A stretch of 64,000 nucleotides of DNA from the NCBI GenBank assembly GCA_002296185.1, contig DBHM01000013.1, forward strand, positions 1 to 64,000, read 5' to 3'. The notes below the pieces were generated by a model. It was not told where the DNA came from. It did not search any database and was given only the letters and a program-made list of their open reading frames with translations. Both the position numbers and the translations under genes were made by a program. Within the stretch, counting starts at the first letter, position 1; the number at the start of each line of letters is the position of its first letter. Source of the stretch: Alphaproteobacteria bacterium UBA828 (GTDB taxonomy: Bacteria; Pseudomonadota; Alphaproteobacteria; UBA828). This document shows positions 33,813-43,155 of the stretch, in pieces.

Positions 33813-35600
33813 TTATTTCTTTAAATTATGTTGCCGTACTTTATCCGTAGCATTTATATCAACACTACCATCGTCATTTAGAATGACGCCATATACGTCT
33901 GTTACTGTTTGCTCTGAAATCCATCTATCATTTAGGTCATCCACCACTAAATTAACATCTCTCTCATTAGGGTCACCATAACCACCACCCCCACAAGAAT
34001 AAGATACAATTGTATGACCCTGTGGTATAATTGCTTGCTCACATGATTCTAAAGGATGTAAATCGCCATTGGGATCTCTTCTAAATTGGTTAGCGCAGCC
34101 ACCTGGCCCACCACCCCGCACTCCTTCTGCTGGTGTTTCGTTACCATCGCTTACATAACCTACTTCCATTTCACCATCGGTAGGACCAAACTCACAAAAA
34201 ACTCCAGCCCCCCCTCTAGTTCTTCCTGCTCCACCAGAATCAGTAACAAAATGTCTTCCTTTAACCAACATCGGAAAGCGCATTTCATCAAGTTCTATAC
34301 TATCAAGGTAGGATAAACCTGCATTTCCTATATGACCTAATGTCAACCAGGCATCATTATGAGGCGCTGCTGCGCCACCACCCCAACCAAGAAATATTTG
34401 ATTCACATAAGGGCCTCCAGTCATCTCACTAGATCCAGAGATTACGCCAATACTGGGCGGGATTATTGCGGCAGCAGCAGCCATACCATAACCATCCCCC
34501 AACTCAGCAATAGCACGCTGCGTAGCATTACCTACTCTATCAGCGATATTAGTAGTAGCAACTGAACAACTTGTAGGATGCTTTGGTATACCTACAACAC
34601 AATTCTCCCTTAATTTAATATCTACTCTACGGAAAGAACCTTGATTAGTTGGAACATCCGCAGGAACAGAATTAAAAACGCCTAAAAGAGCAGAGGTTTC
34701 TGCACACGCTTGGCTAAGGTTCAGACCGCATGGAAGGCAATCAGGGTTATCTCGCAGGTCTACTTCGATCATTGCGGATTCTGTATCTACTTTTACTTCG
34801 ACTTTAATATCGACACCTTCTTCCATTCCAGGAAATGGGTCATGACGGGTATGAACAACCTTTGTACCACCAGGCATATTTCTAACTGCCGATATCATAA
34901 GTTGCTCACTGTAATCGAACCATTGTAAAGCGAACTGCTCAAGAGTTTCCCAGCCCACTTCAGAACCTAATGCTAGTATTTCTCTTTCACCTATTCGAGC
35001 AGCACCAAGAGCAGCTAAATAATCGCCCCACCACTGATCAGGAACTCTGATACGCATTTTACACATTCGAATAATATCATCTATATCCTTATAATTTTCT
35101 TGGATACGAATAGCAGGAAAGATTAGAGCTCCTTCCTGATAAACATCTTTAGCTCCACCGTGATATGTTGTGGGAATTGAATTACCACAATCAGCCTGAT
35201 GTGCTTTTGCAACCATTGTAAAACGATGAATTCCATCATCATCAATTACAGGTACTAGAGTAGTATGATCAGCAGCATGTGACCCACCGTGGTATGGAGA
35301 ATTATGCATAAAAGCATCACCCCTCCGAAGCTCAGGGTGAAATTCTTTCATTGATGCTGCCATCATATCAGCACCACGGAGTACATGAATTGGTAGACTT
35401 TCATTAACAGATAATAATGAGTTGTCTCCAGTAACTAAGCAGCAAGAAAAATCTCTTGCACTATTTAGCACTCCAGACCTTCCAGTCCTAAGTAGCGTAT
35501 TAGACATTTTGCGGCATATAGCTTCCATTCGCTTATTCAAGACCGCCATTTGCACACCATCTAACTTACGTTCTTTTTTTGCCTTTAATTCAATAGACAT
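33813..35600 (-). CDS. hyuB: Hydantoinase B/oxoprolinase family protein (pair 2)
   Basis: 595 residues. H108, D111 and H134 (SHAADH ... AKAHQAD) form the conserved metal-site triad, with one extra residue of spacing compared to the other three HyuB proteins in the window. The glycine-rich middle (GLNLSQACAETSALLGV) and the ending CGGGGYGDPNERD are family features. Works with the HyuA2 ATPase encoded 20 bases upstream. The neighbouring convergent gene pair (carbamoylsarcosine-amidase-like hydrolase and oxidoreductase) suggests a hydantoin or N-methylhydantoin-type substrate. Alternative: another lactam, or carboxylation. Confidence 0.9.
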   Translation of the reverse strand: MSIELKAKKERKLDGVQMAVLNKRMEAICRKMSNTLLRTGRSGVLNSARDFSCCLVTGDNSLLSVNESLPIHVLRGADMMAASMKEFHPELRRGDAFMHNSPYHGGSHAADHTTLVPVIDDDGIHRFTMVAKAHQADCGNSIPTTYHGGAKDVYQEGALIFPAIRIQENYKDIDDIIRMCKMRIRVPDQWWGDYLAALGAARIGEREILALGSEVGWETLEQFALQWFDYSEQLMISAVRNMPGGTKVVHTRHDPFPGMEEGVDIKVEVKVDTESAMIEVDLRDNPDCLPCGLNLSQACAETSALLGVFNSVPADVPTNQGSFRRVDIKLRENCVVGIPKHPTSCSVATTNIADRVGNATQRAIAELGDGYGMAAAAAIIPPSIGVISGSSEMTGGPYVNQIFLGWGGGAAAPHNDAWLTLGHIGNAGLSYLDSIELDEMRFPMLVKGRHFVTDSGGAGRTRGGAGVFCEFGPTDGEMEVGYVSDGNETPAEGVRGGGPGGCANQFRRDPNGDLHPLESCEQAIIPQGHTIVSYSCGGGGYGDPNERDVNLVVDDLNDRWISEQTVTDVYGVILNDDGSVDINATDKVRQHNLKK

Positions 35601-35620
35601 TTTGCGTTCCTATAAAATTT

Positions 35621-37690
35621 CTAAGGAGCCGGTTCTATGACCAGGCTGCCACTCTTCATTTTCGAAGCTTTTGCTTCCGGATCAATGACCACAGTTGTAA
35701 AAGAGGATTCTATTATCGCTGGGCCTGTAATAAAAAGTTCACTATCCATTGATTCAAATTTATGGACCGGAGTATCGATAAAACCAACACCATCAAAATA
35801 AGCTTGTCTAAATTCCTGATTAGACTCAACTTCACAATCTTCAACTAGCTGAAATGCATGCTTATCCCTTAGTCTACAACTAATATTTGCTCTCCATCCG
35901 ACAAATTCTATATCCGATTGCTTATCAGAAATAGCAAATAAATCTTCATGAGTAGAATGAAAATCAGAATGTAATTTAGCTAGGTCATCTTCATTAGATA
36001 TCAAACCGCCTCTTAAAGGTACCTCGATTTCCCAAATTTGACTTGGATAACGAGCTTCTGCGGTAAATTCAATAGTATGATCAATACATCCTTCACCGGG
36101 TCCACTTAAGAATAACTTACATTGACTTAAAAGATTATCAAGGAGGCCATTAACACCTTTAAAATCAAAGTTTGAGGTATCTGTAAATAAAGTTGCGCTA
36201 TACTCTCCTCTTAGATCAGACATTAAGGCACCAGCTGCAGAAAGTGTTGCAGACGTATCTGGAATAATTACTTGCTTACATCCTAATCTTTGCCCTATCG
36301 CGACCATATTTAAACCCGCCGCTCCTCCTCCACCAATTAATACAGCATCTCTAGGATCTATTCCTTGATTAACTGTAATATCCTCAATAGCATGAACCAT
36401 ATTCTCGGTAGCGACTTTTAGAACTGCATAAGCAGCTTCTTTTGTTTCTAGTCCAAGTTTATCAGCAATACCTGAATTAATTGCTTTCAATGCGGCTTTA
36501 TGATCAAGGTGCATTGCACCACCTAGAAAGTAATTAGGGTCAATCCATCCTAAAACGACTGAGGCATCTGTTACAGTCGCCTCTGTACCGCCCTTTCCAT
36601 AGCAAACAGGTCCCGGAACAGCTCCAGCACTTTGAGGGCCTACATGAAGCAACCCTCCTTCATCAACCCATGCTATACTTCCACCTCCAGCACCTATACT
36701 TTTAACATCAACTGCGGGAAATCCTGTCATATGGCCACGATAAGGTTGACCAATCCAAGTTTCTCTAGTCCATGGAATTCTGCCGCCTCTAACTAGACTA
36801 ACATCGAATGTAGTGCCCCCTGTATCTGCAATAATTGCAGTATCTACCCCCGTATCATGGCTAGAATAATAACGACCTGCTACAGGAGCCATAGCTGGCC
36901 CTGAATTAATAGAATGAATGGGAGATTTAGCCATATCAGCTGCATCCATTGCACCACCCTGAGTCGTTACAACCAAAACACGGCCATCGAAACCAGCATC
37001 TTTTAAACGCTCTTTAAGCCCACCAAGATAACTACCCATAAGGGGTTTTAGTGAAGAATCGATAACAGTTGATGATGCTCGCCTATATTCTCTTAGAGAA
37101 GGATTAATTTTATGGGAAAGGGTATAAGGAATACCAGGTAAATGCTCTTCAATCAGTTTCCCAATTTTATTTTCGTGAATCGGATTAACAATTGACCATA
37201 ATAAACATACACCAATTGCTTCTACTTTTTCTTGCCTTATACTTTCTAATGTTTCTATTAAATGATTCTCATCGAGAGGCTCAATTATTCGACCGTCATA
37301 AGCAACACGCTCTTGAATTTCATAAGTTAAGGATCGCGGAACATATGGCTTAGGAAAATCAGCAGTAAAATCAAAAGGCTCAGCTCTCCCGCCCTCTCTA
37401 AAAACTAATACATCCGGATGTCCCATTGTTGTCAAAAAAGCTGTCTTTGCAGTGTTATTGGTTACAATAGCGTTAATAGCACGCGTAGTGCCGTGAATAA
37501 GCATATCTCCCTTTAATAAAAAATCTCTATCAGACAAACCAAAATCGTTTGCAGCTAAATGAAGTGTATCGAGAACACCTTTTATAGGGTCATCAGGTGT
37601 TGTAGAGGATTTATAAAGACGAACATCACCATTAACATCTTCTACAACTAGATCTGTAAAAGTACCACCTGTATCAACTGCAAATCTCAT
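35621..37690 (-). CDS. hyuA: Hydantoinase A/oxoprolinase family ATPase (pair 2)
   Basis: 689 residues. DTGGTFTD (6-13), ADTGGTTFDVSLV, GAGGGSIAWV and GGGGAAGLN are the nucleotide-binding landmarks. The FREGGRAEPFDFTADFPKPYVPRSL insert after the TT-x-GH-x-DVL motif differs from pair 1 (GWIIWPKPEPL), pair 3 (GRWGGLTEDKI) and pair 4 (RPDLYNLRF), marking a separate subtype. Uses ATP to activate the substrate for the HyuB2 partner. Transcribed leftward with hyuB2, first gene of the pair, with hisI further upstream on the same strand. Confidence 0.92.
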   Translation of the reverse strand: MRFAVDTGGTFTDLVVEDVNGDVRLYKSSTTPDDPIKGVLDTLHLAANDFGLSDRDFLLKGDMLIHGTTRAINAIVTNNTAKTAFLTTMGHPDVLVFREGGRAEPFDFTADFPKPYVPRSLTYEIQERVAYDGRIIEPLDENHLIETLESIRQEKVEAIGVCLLWSIVNPIHENKIGKLIEEHLPGIPYTLSHKINPSLREYRRASSTVIDSSLKPLMGSYLGGLKERLKDAGFDGRVLVVTTQGGAMDAADMAKSPIHSINSGPAMAPVAGRYYSSHDTGVDTAIIADTGGTTFDVSLVRGGRIPWTRETWIGQPYRGHMTGFPAVDVKSIGAGGGSIAWVDEGGLLHVGPQSAGAVPGPVCYGKGGTEATVTDASVVLGWIDPNYFLGGAMHLDHKAALKAINSGIADKLGLETKEAAYAVLKVATENMVHAIEDITVNQGIDPRDAVLIGGGGAAGLNMVAIGQRLGCKQVIIPDTSATLSAAGALMSDLRGEYSATLFTDTSNFDFKGVNGLLDNLLSQCKLFLSGPGEGCIDHTIEFTAEARYPSQIWEIEVPLRGGLISNEDDLAKLHSDFHSTHEDLFAISDKQSDIEFVGWRANISCRLRDKHAFQLVEDCEVESNQEFRQAYFDGVGFIDTPVHKFESMDSELFITGPAIIESSFTTVVIDPEAKASKMKSGSLVIEPAP

Positions 37691-37745
37691 ACTATTCTCA
37701 CAATTTTTATTTAAATAAATTAATGGCTACATAGACTAGAAAAAA

Positions 37746-38111
37746 TCAATCAATTATTTCAGTATCTGCTCCTCTAAAAAAACAACTACGGTAATTTAGA
37801 TGGCACGCATCTCCTTTTTGATCCACCAAAAGTAGTAAAGTATCTCCATCACAGTCAATTCTAATATCTTTTAATTTTTGAACATTACCCGAAGTCTCCC
37901 CTTTCCTCCAAAGATTTTTTCTTGAGCGAGACCAATAACAAGCGTAACCTTCCTTAAATGTTGTATGAATAGACTCTTCGTTCATCCAAGCCATCATTAA
38001 AACTTCTTTAGTATCATATTGCTGAACAATAGCTGGAACGAGTCCTGAAGAATTAAACGCAACATTAGAGACAAATGTATCAGAAATTTCCTGGGAAAAT
38101 TTTTTCTCCAT
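37746..38111 (-). CDS. hisI: Phosphoribosyl-AMP cyclohydrolase
   Basis: 121 residues, the length of monofunctional HisI. VPAIVQQYDTKEVLMMAWMN, YWSRSR (59-64), GETSGN (71-76), IRIDCDGD (83-90) and GDACHLNYRSCFF (100-112) hold the catalytic and zinc-binding residues (D86, C87, C103, C110). It opens the adenine ring of PR-AMP in histidine biosynthesis in the cytoplasm. No other his operon gene is adjacent; a HisN-like phosphatase lies 19 kb away on the other strand. It is the only clear biosynthetic gene in the catabolic block and lies 55 bases upstream of hyuA2. Confidence 0.95.
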   Translation of the reverse strand: MEKKFSQEISDTFVSNVAFNSSGLVPAIVQQYDTKEVLMMAWMNEESIHTTFKEGYACYWSRSRKNLWRKGETSGNVQKLKDIRIDCDGDTLLLLVDQKGDACHLNYRSCFFRGADTEIID

Positions 38112-38285
38112 TTAAAATAACCCTTAAAATAATATCCTCAAATGATTAATAAAGGAAAATTATGACCTTATAATAAATTATCTCGTTTAAAAACCCTTGT
38201 GCTACTCTCTGTCTAAAGAATAATTCACATTATATTACAAAATCTGCAAAAAAACTTATATCATATATTTTTGAACTATATACAG

Positions 38286-38299
38286 ATGATATATATCAT
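38286..38299. promoter_or_regulatory. 14-base palindrome upstream of enoyl-CoA hydratase gene
   Basis: Perfect palindrome ATGATATATATCAT, 23 bases before the start codon at 38323 in the divergent region with hisI. Possible operator. The surrounding DNA is AT-rich, so chance occurrence is fairly likely. Confidence 0.25.
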
Positions 38300-38322
38300 A
38301 TTTCTAAATAAGCAGAGCTATA

Positions 38323-39096
38323 ATGGATAGTTTTATAAAAGAAGAAGCATATGAAGGTATTACAGTTTTAACTCTGTCAAGAGTAGAAAAACGTAATGCA
38401 CTTAATTATCGTATGGCAAACGAGATAATTGATACACTTGAGAAATTAACAAAATCTGATGATTGTAAAGCTGTAGTTATTACAGGATCAGGTTCTAAAG
38501 CATTTTGCTCAGGTATGGATCTCAATAATTTAGCAAAATTTGATGAGATTGAAGCTACTAATTGGGTTACAAACCTTCAAAAGCTATACACTACTATAAG
38601 GATGTTCGATAAACCACTCATTGCTGCTATTAACGGTATCGCCGCTGGTGCAGGTTATCAAATTGCACTTTTAGCAGATATAAGGATAGGTTGCCCGAAT
38701 ACCAAGATGAGCCAACCAGAAATAAATGTTGGATTACCTAGCTTACTCGGTGCTCATTTGATGCTACCATTTTTAGGGTTATCAAAAACAACGGAGCTTA
38801 CTTATACAGGACGTACTATGGATTCTGATGAAGTTTTACAACTTGGTTTAATAAGCAAGATTGTTTCTTCTGAAAAACTTCTAGAAGAGTCAATTGATTA
38901 TGCTGAAGATTTGGCAAGTAAGTCACCTTTAGCTTTTAGAAAAACTAAGGAACAATTACGCAAAATTACTCAGCCAGGACTTGATAAATTATTTACAGAG
39001 GCAAAAAGAATACAAAGTGAGGCTTTCTCAACGGGTGAGCCTCAAAAAATTATTCTAGAGAAAATAAAAGAATTTAAAAATCCTATGAAACAATAA
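38323..39096 (+). CDS. Enoyl-CoA hydratase/isomerase family protein
   Basis: 257-residue crotonase. The oxyanion-hole segments AFCSGMDL (60-67 region) and AAINGIAAGAGYQIALLADIRI are present, and SQPEINVGLPSLLG holds the position of one catalytic glutamate. Hydrates or isomerises an enoyl-CoA. It overlaps the end of the convergent acyl-CoA synthetase gene by 14 bases without any hairpin. Its paralogue at 58310 is quite different in sequence. The precise acyl chain is unknown. Confidence 0.88.
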   Translation: MDSFIKEEAYEGITVLTLSRVEKRNALNYRMANEIIDTLEKLTKSDDCKAVVITGSGSKAFCSGMDLNNLAKFDEIEATNWVTNLQKLYTTIRMFDKPLIAAINGIAAGAGYQIALLADIRIGCPNTKMSQPEINVGLPSLLGAHLMLPFLGLSKTTELTYTGRTMDSDEVLQLGLISKIVSSEKLLEESIDYAEDLASKSPLAFRKTKEQLRKITQPGLDKLFTEAKRIQSEAFSTGEPQKIILEKIKEFKNPMKQ

Positions 39097-41227
39097 CTAC
39101 AGAATCGACCGCAACACATTTATCAAGACCTATCTTAATTGGGTTTATATCAACTTCTATTATTTCAGGTAAGCACAAAGATAATTCTCCTAATATCCTA
39201 ACAATTTCAACAAACTGCAATATTGATTCAGAAGATACTTTATCTGAGTCATTTAAAGTCGATTCAATTCGTAAAGTATTTAATGCTTTAATTACTTGAT
39301 TGTTATTAAAGGGAGGAACAAGCAAATCATAATCAGATAAAAGCTCGACCATAGAGCCTCCAGTCCCAACTGTCACAACAGGCCCAAATACTGGATCTCT
39401 TTTCATGCCTACTATTAATTCAATTGAATCTGGGATCATTTCCTCTATTAAAAAACCATCAACTTTCGCAAGAGGATGAAGTTCCTTAACTCTCTCTAAA
39501 ATTTCATTCGCGCCTAAAGTTACATCATTGCTTGATCTTAAATTTAAAAGTACTCCACCAGATTGAGCTTTATGAATAATATCTGAAGATGAGATTTTGA
39601 GAGCAACAGGATAGCCTATCGATTCTGCTGCAGCTACTGCTGTTTTTATATCCTTTGAATGTTTGTATTTTGCCATAGGAATTCCACAATGACTTAAAAC
39701 GGTTCGAGAATCATATTCAGATAAAGATCCTCTTTTTTTTCCAATAAGCTCATGAAGTTCATTTGATTTTAAGTTTATTACTGGAACATTATATTTTTCA
39801 TATTTAAAAAATGCCTCGTGCTCAAAAGTTTGATTTAACAATGATTGTTCACAAAGTATATTAGCCATATGAGCTAGTTGTTTTGGCGTACGATATACCG
39901 GAACTCCTAACTTACGAAGAGTTTTAGGCCCCTCCGGATCACCACCAAACCAACCAGCAATCATAGGCTTAGATATTAGCTTATTTGCATCGCCTATTTG
40001 TTCAGTTATTTTGTCTGTATGCTGTCTAATTACACCAGGAAAAGGGATCACAATATCAATATTCTGATCTTCAGCAACAACTTGAAGCTGTTTTGATATA
40101 ACACTAGGATTCGTCAACCATTTTAATGTTACATCAGCTGGATTTTTTGGACTACCAAAACTAGGTAAGGTTTTTGATAAATTTTTCTCTGTTTCTGCCG
40201 AAAAGTTGGGAAGAGATAAACCAACTGACCCCAAAGCATCCGCACATAAAACTCCTATTCCTCCCGAATTGGTTAAAAGTCCTATATTTTTTCCTTCTGT
40301 GGGTATATTACATAGAGATAGTAATTCGAGGGCATCGATAAGAGTTTCGATATCTTCAACAACAACAGCACCCCATTGCCGTAATGCAGCGCAATGTGTA
40401 TTCCAGTTTCCAGCCAAAGCAGCTGTATGTGATGCAGCAGCACGAAGACCTACCTCATCACGACCCCCTTTTAATAATACAACATAAACACCCTGTGAAC
40501 GTGCAAAAATTATACTTTCTCTAAGTTTTTCTGCTTGATTAACGCATTCAATATAAGCACCTATAACTTTGATTTTTTTTCTGGTAGCGCCATAATTTAT
40601 AATATCAGCAATTGAGACATCTATTTCATTACCAAGACTTACCAGAAAGCCCATACCTATGCCCCGGTCTATACATTCATTAGCTACAATTCCGCCCATA
40701 ACACCACTATGTCCAGCAAACCCTATTGGGCCAGTTTGATCTAATCCAGGCTTAAGTTCCGAACTAAAATATGCAACCATAGATTGGTGGAAATTTGCTA
40801 TACCTTGGCTATTTGGTCCACATACTAAAGTTTCACCATTAAAAATTATGTCTCTTAGTTTAATTTCGATCTTACTACCTAAGGGTCCAATCTCAGAAAA
40901 CCCACTAGAATAAACTACAGCTGCATCCACACCTGCAATCTGACAATTTTTTAGAGAATTACAGACTAATTCTGCTGGTAAAGATATTATAGCTAGATCA
41001 ATTTTCTCATTTATATCTCTAATATCTTTATGGCATTTCAATCCTGCAATATACTCCCTACCTGGATTTATAGGTATAATTTTTCCTTTAAATCCAAAAG
41101 ATTGAAGATATCTAACAGCTCGGCCACCAGGTTTAGCAAGATTTTCACTAGCCCCAACTACAGCAATTGTCTTCGGTTCTAATAACCCCGAAAGGTCTCT
41201 TACTAATTTTTCTTCTCTATTTATCAT
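39083..41227 (-). CDS. ADP-forming acyl-CoA synthetase (acetate-CoA ligase family)
   Basis: 714 residues containing all fused domains of the NDP-forming acyl-CoA synthetases: CoA-binding domain (20-130, IAVVGASENLAKPG), succinyl-CoA-ligase-like domain with phosphorylatable H267 in AAASHTAALAG, and a C-terminal ATP-grasp domain from about residue 500 (YPVALKISSSDIIHKAQSGGVLLNL). It converts a carboxylic acid, ATP and CoA to acyl-CoA, ADP and phosphate, or the reverse to make ATP. The RidA-family gene lies nine bases upstream on the same strand. The acid substrate is not visible; acetate, phenylacetate, or branched acids are known for relatives. Confidence 0.9.
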   Translation of the reverse strand: MINREEKLVRDLSGLLEPKTIAVVGASENLAKPGGRAVRYLQSFGFKGKIIPINPGREYIAGLKCHKDIRDINEKIDLAIISLPAELVCNSLKNCQIAGVDAAVVYSSGFSEIGPLGSKIEIKLRDIIFNGETLVCGPNSQGIANFHQSMVAYFSSELKPGLDQTGPIGFAGHSGVMGGIVANECIDRGIGMGFLVSLGNEIDVSIADIINYGATRKKIKVIGAYIECVNQAEKLRESIIFARSQGVYVVLLKGGRDEVGLRAAASHTAALAGNWNTHCAALRQWGAVVVEDIETLIDALELLSLCNIPTEGKNIGLLTNSGGIGVLCADALGSVGLSLPNFSAETEKNLSKTLPSFGSPKNPADVTLKWLTNPSVISKQLQVVAEDQNIDIVIPFPGVIRQHTDKITEQIGDANKLISKPMIAGWFGGDPEGPKTLRKLGVPVYRTPKQLAHMANILCEQSLLNQTFEHEAFFKYEKYNVPVINLKSNELHELIGKKRGSLSEYDSRTVLSHCGIPMAKYKHSKDIKTAVAAAESIGYPVALKISSSDIIHKAQSGGVLLNLRSSNDVTLGANEILERVKELHPLAKVDGFLIEEMIPDSIELIVGMKRDPVFGPVVTVGTGGSMVELLSDYDLLVPPFNNNQVIKALNTLRIESTLNDSDKVSSESILQFVEIVRILGELSLCLPEIIEVDINPIKIGLDKCVAVDSVVIVS

Positions 41228-41236
41228 AGAAGAAAC

Positions 41237-41614
41237 TTAAATAGGCTTCCATGCTATTGCCTCTACTTCAACTTTTGCGTCAACCATAAGCTTTGCTTCA
41301 ACAGTAGCTCTCGCTGGAGGATCTTTAGGAAAATATTGAGAGTAAACTTCATTGAAATCCTGAAAGTCTTTGGTGCTTTCAAGCCAGCAAGTACATTTAA
41401 TAACATCACTTATCTCACATTCAGCTTCTCGTAATAATGAAACTATTCTATCCATTACGATTCTAGTTTGAGCTGCAACATCTCCATCTACTATTTTACC
41501 ATCATCTCCAACAGGAATTTGACCAGATACAAAAACATAATCACCAGCTCTTACTGCTCCTGAAAGGGGCAATCCTGGAATATTACCATATACTTTTTTT
41601 GTTTTATCATTCAT
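41237..41614 (-). CDS. RidA family (YjgF/YER057c/UK114) protein
   Basis: 125 residues. GDYVFVSGQIPVGDDGKIV and the C-terminal PPARATVEAKLMVDAKVEVEAIAW are the family signature; R102 is the carboxylate-binding arginine of the active-site cleft found in imine deaminases. Members hydrolyse reactive enamine/imine intermediates from PLP enzymes, or act in nitrogen-compound degradation. Encoded nine bases before the ADP-forming acyl-CoA synthetase, so likely one transcript. A role with the hydantoinase or amine pathways is possible but not shown. Confidence 0.9.
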   Translation of the reverse strand: MNDKTKKVYGNIPGLPLSGAVRAGDYVFVSGQIPVGDDGKIVDGDVAAQTRIVMDRIVSLLREAECEISDVIKCTCWLESTKDFQDFNEVYSQYFPKDPPARATVEAKLMVDAKVEVEAIAWKPI

Positions 41615-41695
41615 TTTTTTACCCTTATTGTTAATTTATTTCACGCTGCGGTATCACCGTTATATAATTTGGTCAATATATAGGGAGTAAGTATA

Positions 41696-42445
41696 GTGAG
41701 AAGATTAGAAGGACACATAGCAGTAATAACTGGTGGCGCCGGAGGAATAGGCAAAGAAATAGCCAAAAGGTTCTCCTATGAAGGAGCCGCAATAGCTCTA
41801 TTAGATATAGATAAAGAGGCAGTTGAGAAAGTAGCGTCTGAAATATCTAAAGATGGGGGAAATATTATATCCTCTATCATTGATGTTACAAATGAAGAAT
41901 CTATTTTAAATGCATATAGTAATGTTACTTCCAATATTGGAGACCCTGACATATTAGTAAATTCAGCAGCGATAGCTGGAGGCTCAGAACTTGAAGATAT
42001 AAGCACTTCAGACTGGGATCAAATAATGAATATTAACCTTCGAGGAACTTTTCTTTGTTGTAGAGAAATCATACCAATAATGAAAAGGATTGGTTGGGGC
42101 CGAATAATTAATATTGCTTCTGAAGTTGCAGATAGGGGACACCCCGGGCTTAGTCACTATGCAGCATCTAAGGCAGCAGTAATAGCAATGACAAAATGCC
42201 TAGCACTGGAAGTGGTGAATGACAACATAAGAGCAAATGTTTTATCTCCTGGACCAACTAAAACACAAATGCTCGATGGTCTTGATGAAATAACACTATC
42301 GAATCTACTCTCAGACCTTATGCCAATAGGAAGATTAGGAAAACCTGAGGAGATAGCAGCAGCAGCAGTATATCTAGCCTCAGACGAAGCAGACTTTTGT
42401 GTGGGAACAACATTAAATATAAATGGAGGCACATATAGATCATAG
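41696..42445 (+). CDS. SDR family oxidoreductase
   Basis: 249 residues. TGGAGGIGKEIA (12-23) binds NAD(P), NSAA (89-92) and the catalytic N114, S142, Y155-x3-K159 tetrad are present, and D37 after the second strand favours NAD(H). Oxidises a hydroxy or reduces a keto group. It starts with GTG behind AGGGAG. It stands alone between the leftward RidA and cysteine-hydrolase genes. The substrate is not identifiable; SDRs of this kind often act in side-chain catabolism. Confidence 0.88.
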   Translation: MRRLEGHIAVITGGAGGIGKEIAKRFSYEGAAIALLDIDKEAVEKVASEISKDGGNIISSIIDVTNEESILNAYSNVTSNIGDPDILVNSAAIAGGSELEDISTSDWDQIMNINLRGTFLCCREIIPIMKRIGWGRIINIASEVADRGHPGLSHYAASKAAVIAMTKCLALEVVNDNIRANVLSPGPTKTQMLDGLDEITLSNLLSDLMPIGRLGKPEEIAAAAVYLASDEADFCVGTTLNINGGTYRS

Positions 42446-42467
42446 TTTTTGAAGATTAAGAGAGGAT

Positions 42468-43148
42468 TTATTTAAGTACTCTTAACACTTCATCTGAAGA
42501 CATGACATCTCCAAATTGCTGTATGAATGTTTCCAAGGTTACTAAATGCTCTTCGTCAGAAAGAGCCGCAAGGCAATCTGATACCATAACAGTTTTAAAA
42601 TCTAGCATCATAGCATCTCTTCCAGTTGCATCACAGCAAACATTAGTTTTAGTACCTGCAATCAAGAGAGTATCTAGATTATTACTTCTAAGGTAACGTT
42701 CTAGGTTGGAAGATCCTGAGATTAAAGCGCTATATCTATTTTTAGTTAGCTTAATATCAGAAGATAAAATATCCAGCTCATGCCAAAAGTCTTGGCCCTC
42801 TTCACCCGCTCGTAATCCCTTAATAGTTTTATCCTTCATATCATCTGAAACAAAGTAATCAAAAAAATTCGACCAATCTGTTGAGTCACCGAAATCTTGA
42901 TTTGCGTGAGCTATCCAAATAATTGTACCACCCTTAGAACGAATATTTTCTGCGAGTTTATTTATATTTGAAACTATATTACGACCCATAGGAACTTCAA
43001 CAGCTCCCCCTGGTTTCAGAAAAGTATTCTGCATATCAATGACTACAAGAGCGAGATGTTGAGGGGATAAGTGGTCGAACAAATGAAACTTACCACGCCT
43101 GGAAACAACTCGATCGATAATATTTTTTCTGATAGCAACCTGATGCAT
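42468..43148 (-). CDS. Isochorismatase-family cysteine hydrolase, RutB/BiuH-like branch
   Basis: 226 residues. D38 in VVIDMQ, K137 in KNRYSAL and C171 in TNVCCDATGRDA give the catalytic triad. The TNVC-x2-T-x-RDA nucleophile motif is that of ureidoacrylate-, biuret- and related amide hydrolases, different from the TSGC motif of the two carbamoylsarcosine-amidase-like proteins in the window. It probably cleaves a ureido or carbamoyl group. Last gene of the leftward TarD-hyuA3-hyuB3-zinc-protein operon, seven bases after the zinc protein, which points to a nitrogen-containing substrate for the whole unit. Confidence 0.87.
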   Translation of the reverse strand: MHQVAIRKNIIDRVVSRRGKFHLFDHLSPQHLALVVIDMQNTFLKPGGAVEVPMGRNIVSNINKLAENIRSKGGTIIWIAHANQDFGDSTDWSNFFDYFVSDDMKDKTIKGLRAGEEGQDFWHELDILSSDIKLTKNRYSALISGSSNLERYLRSNNLDTLLIAGTKTNVCCDATGRDAMMLDFKTVMVSDCLAALSDEEHLVTLETFIQQFGDVMSSDEVLRVLK

Positions 43149-43155
43149 AACTACC

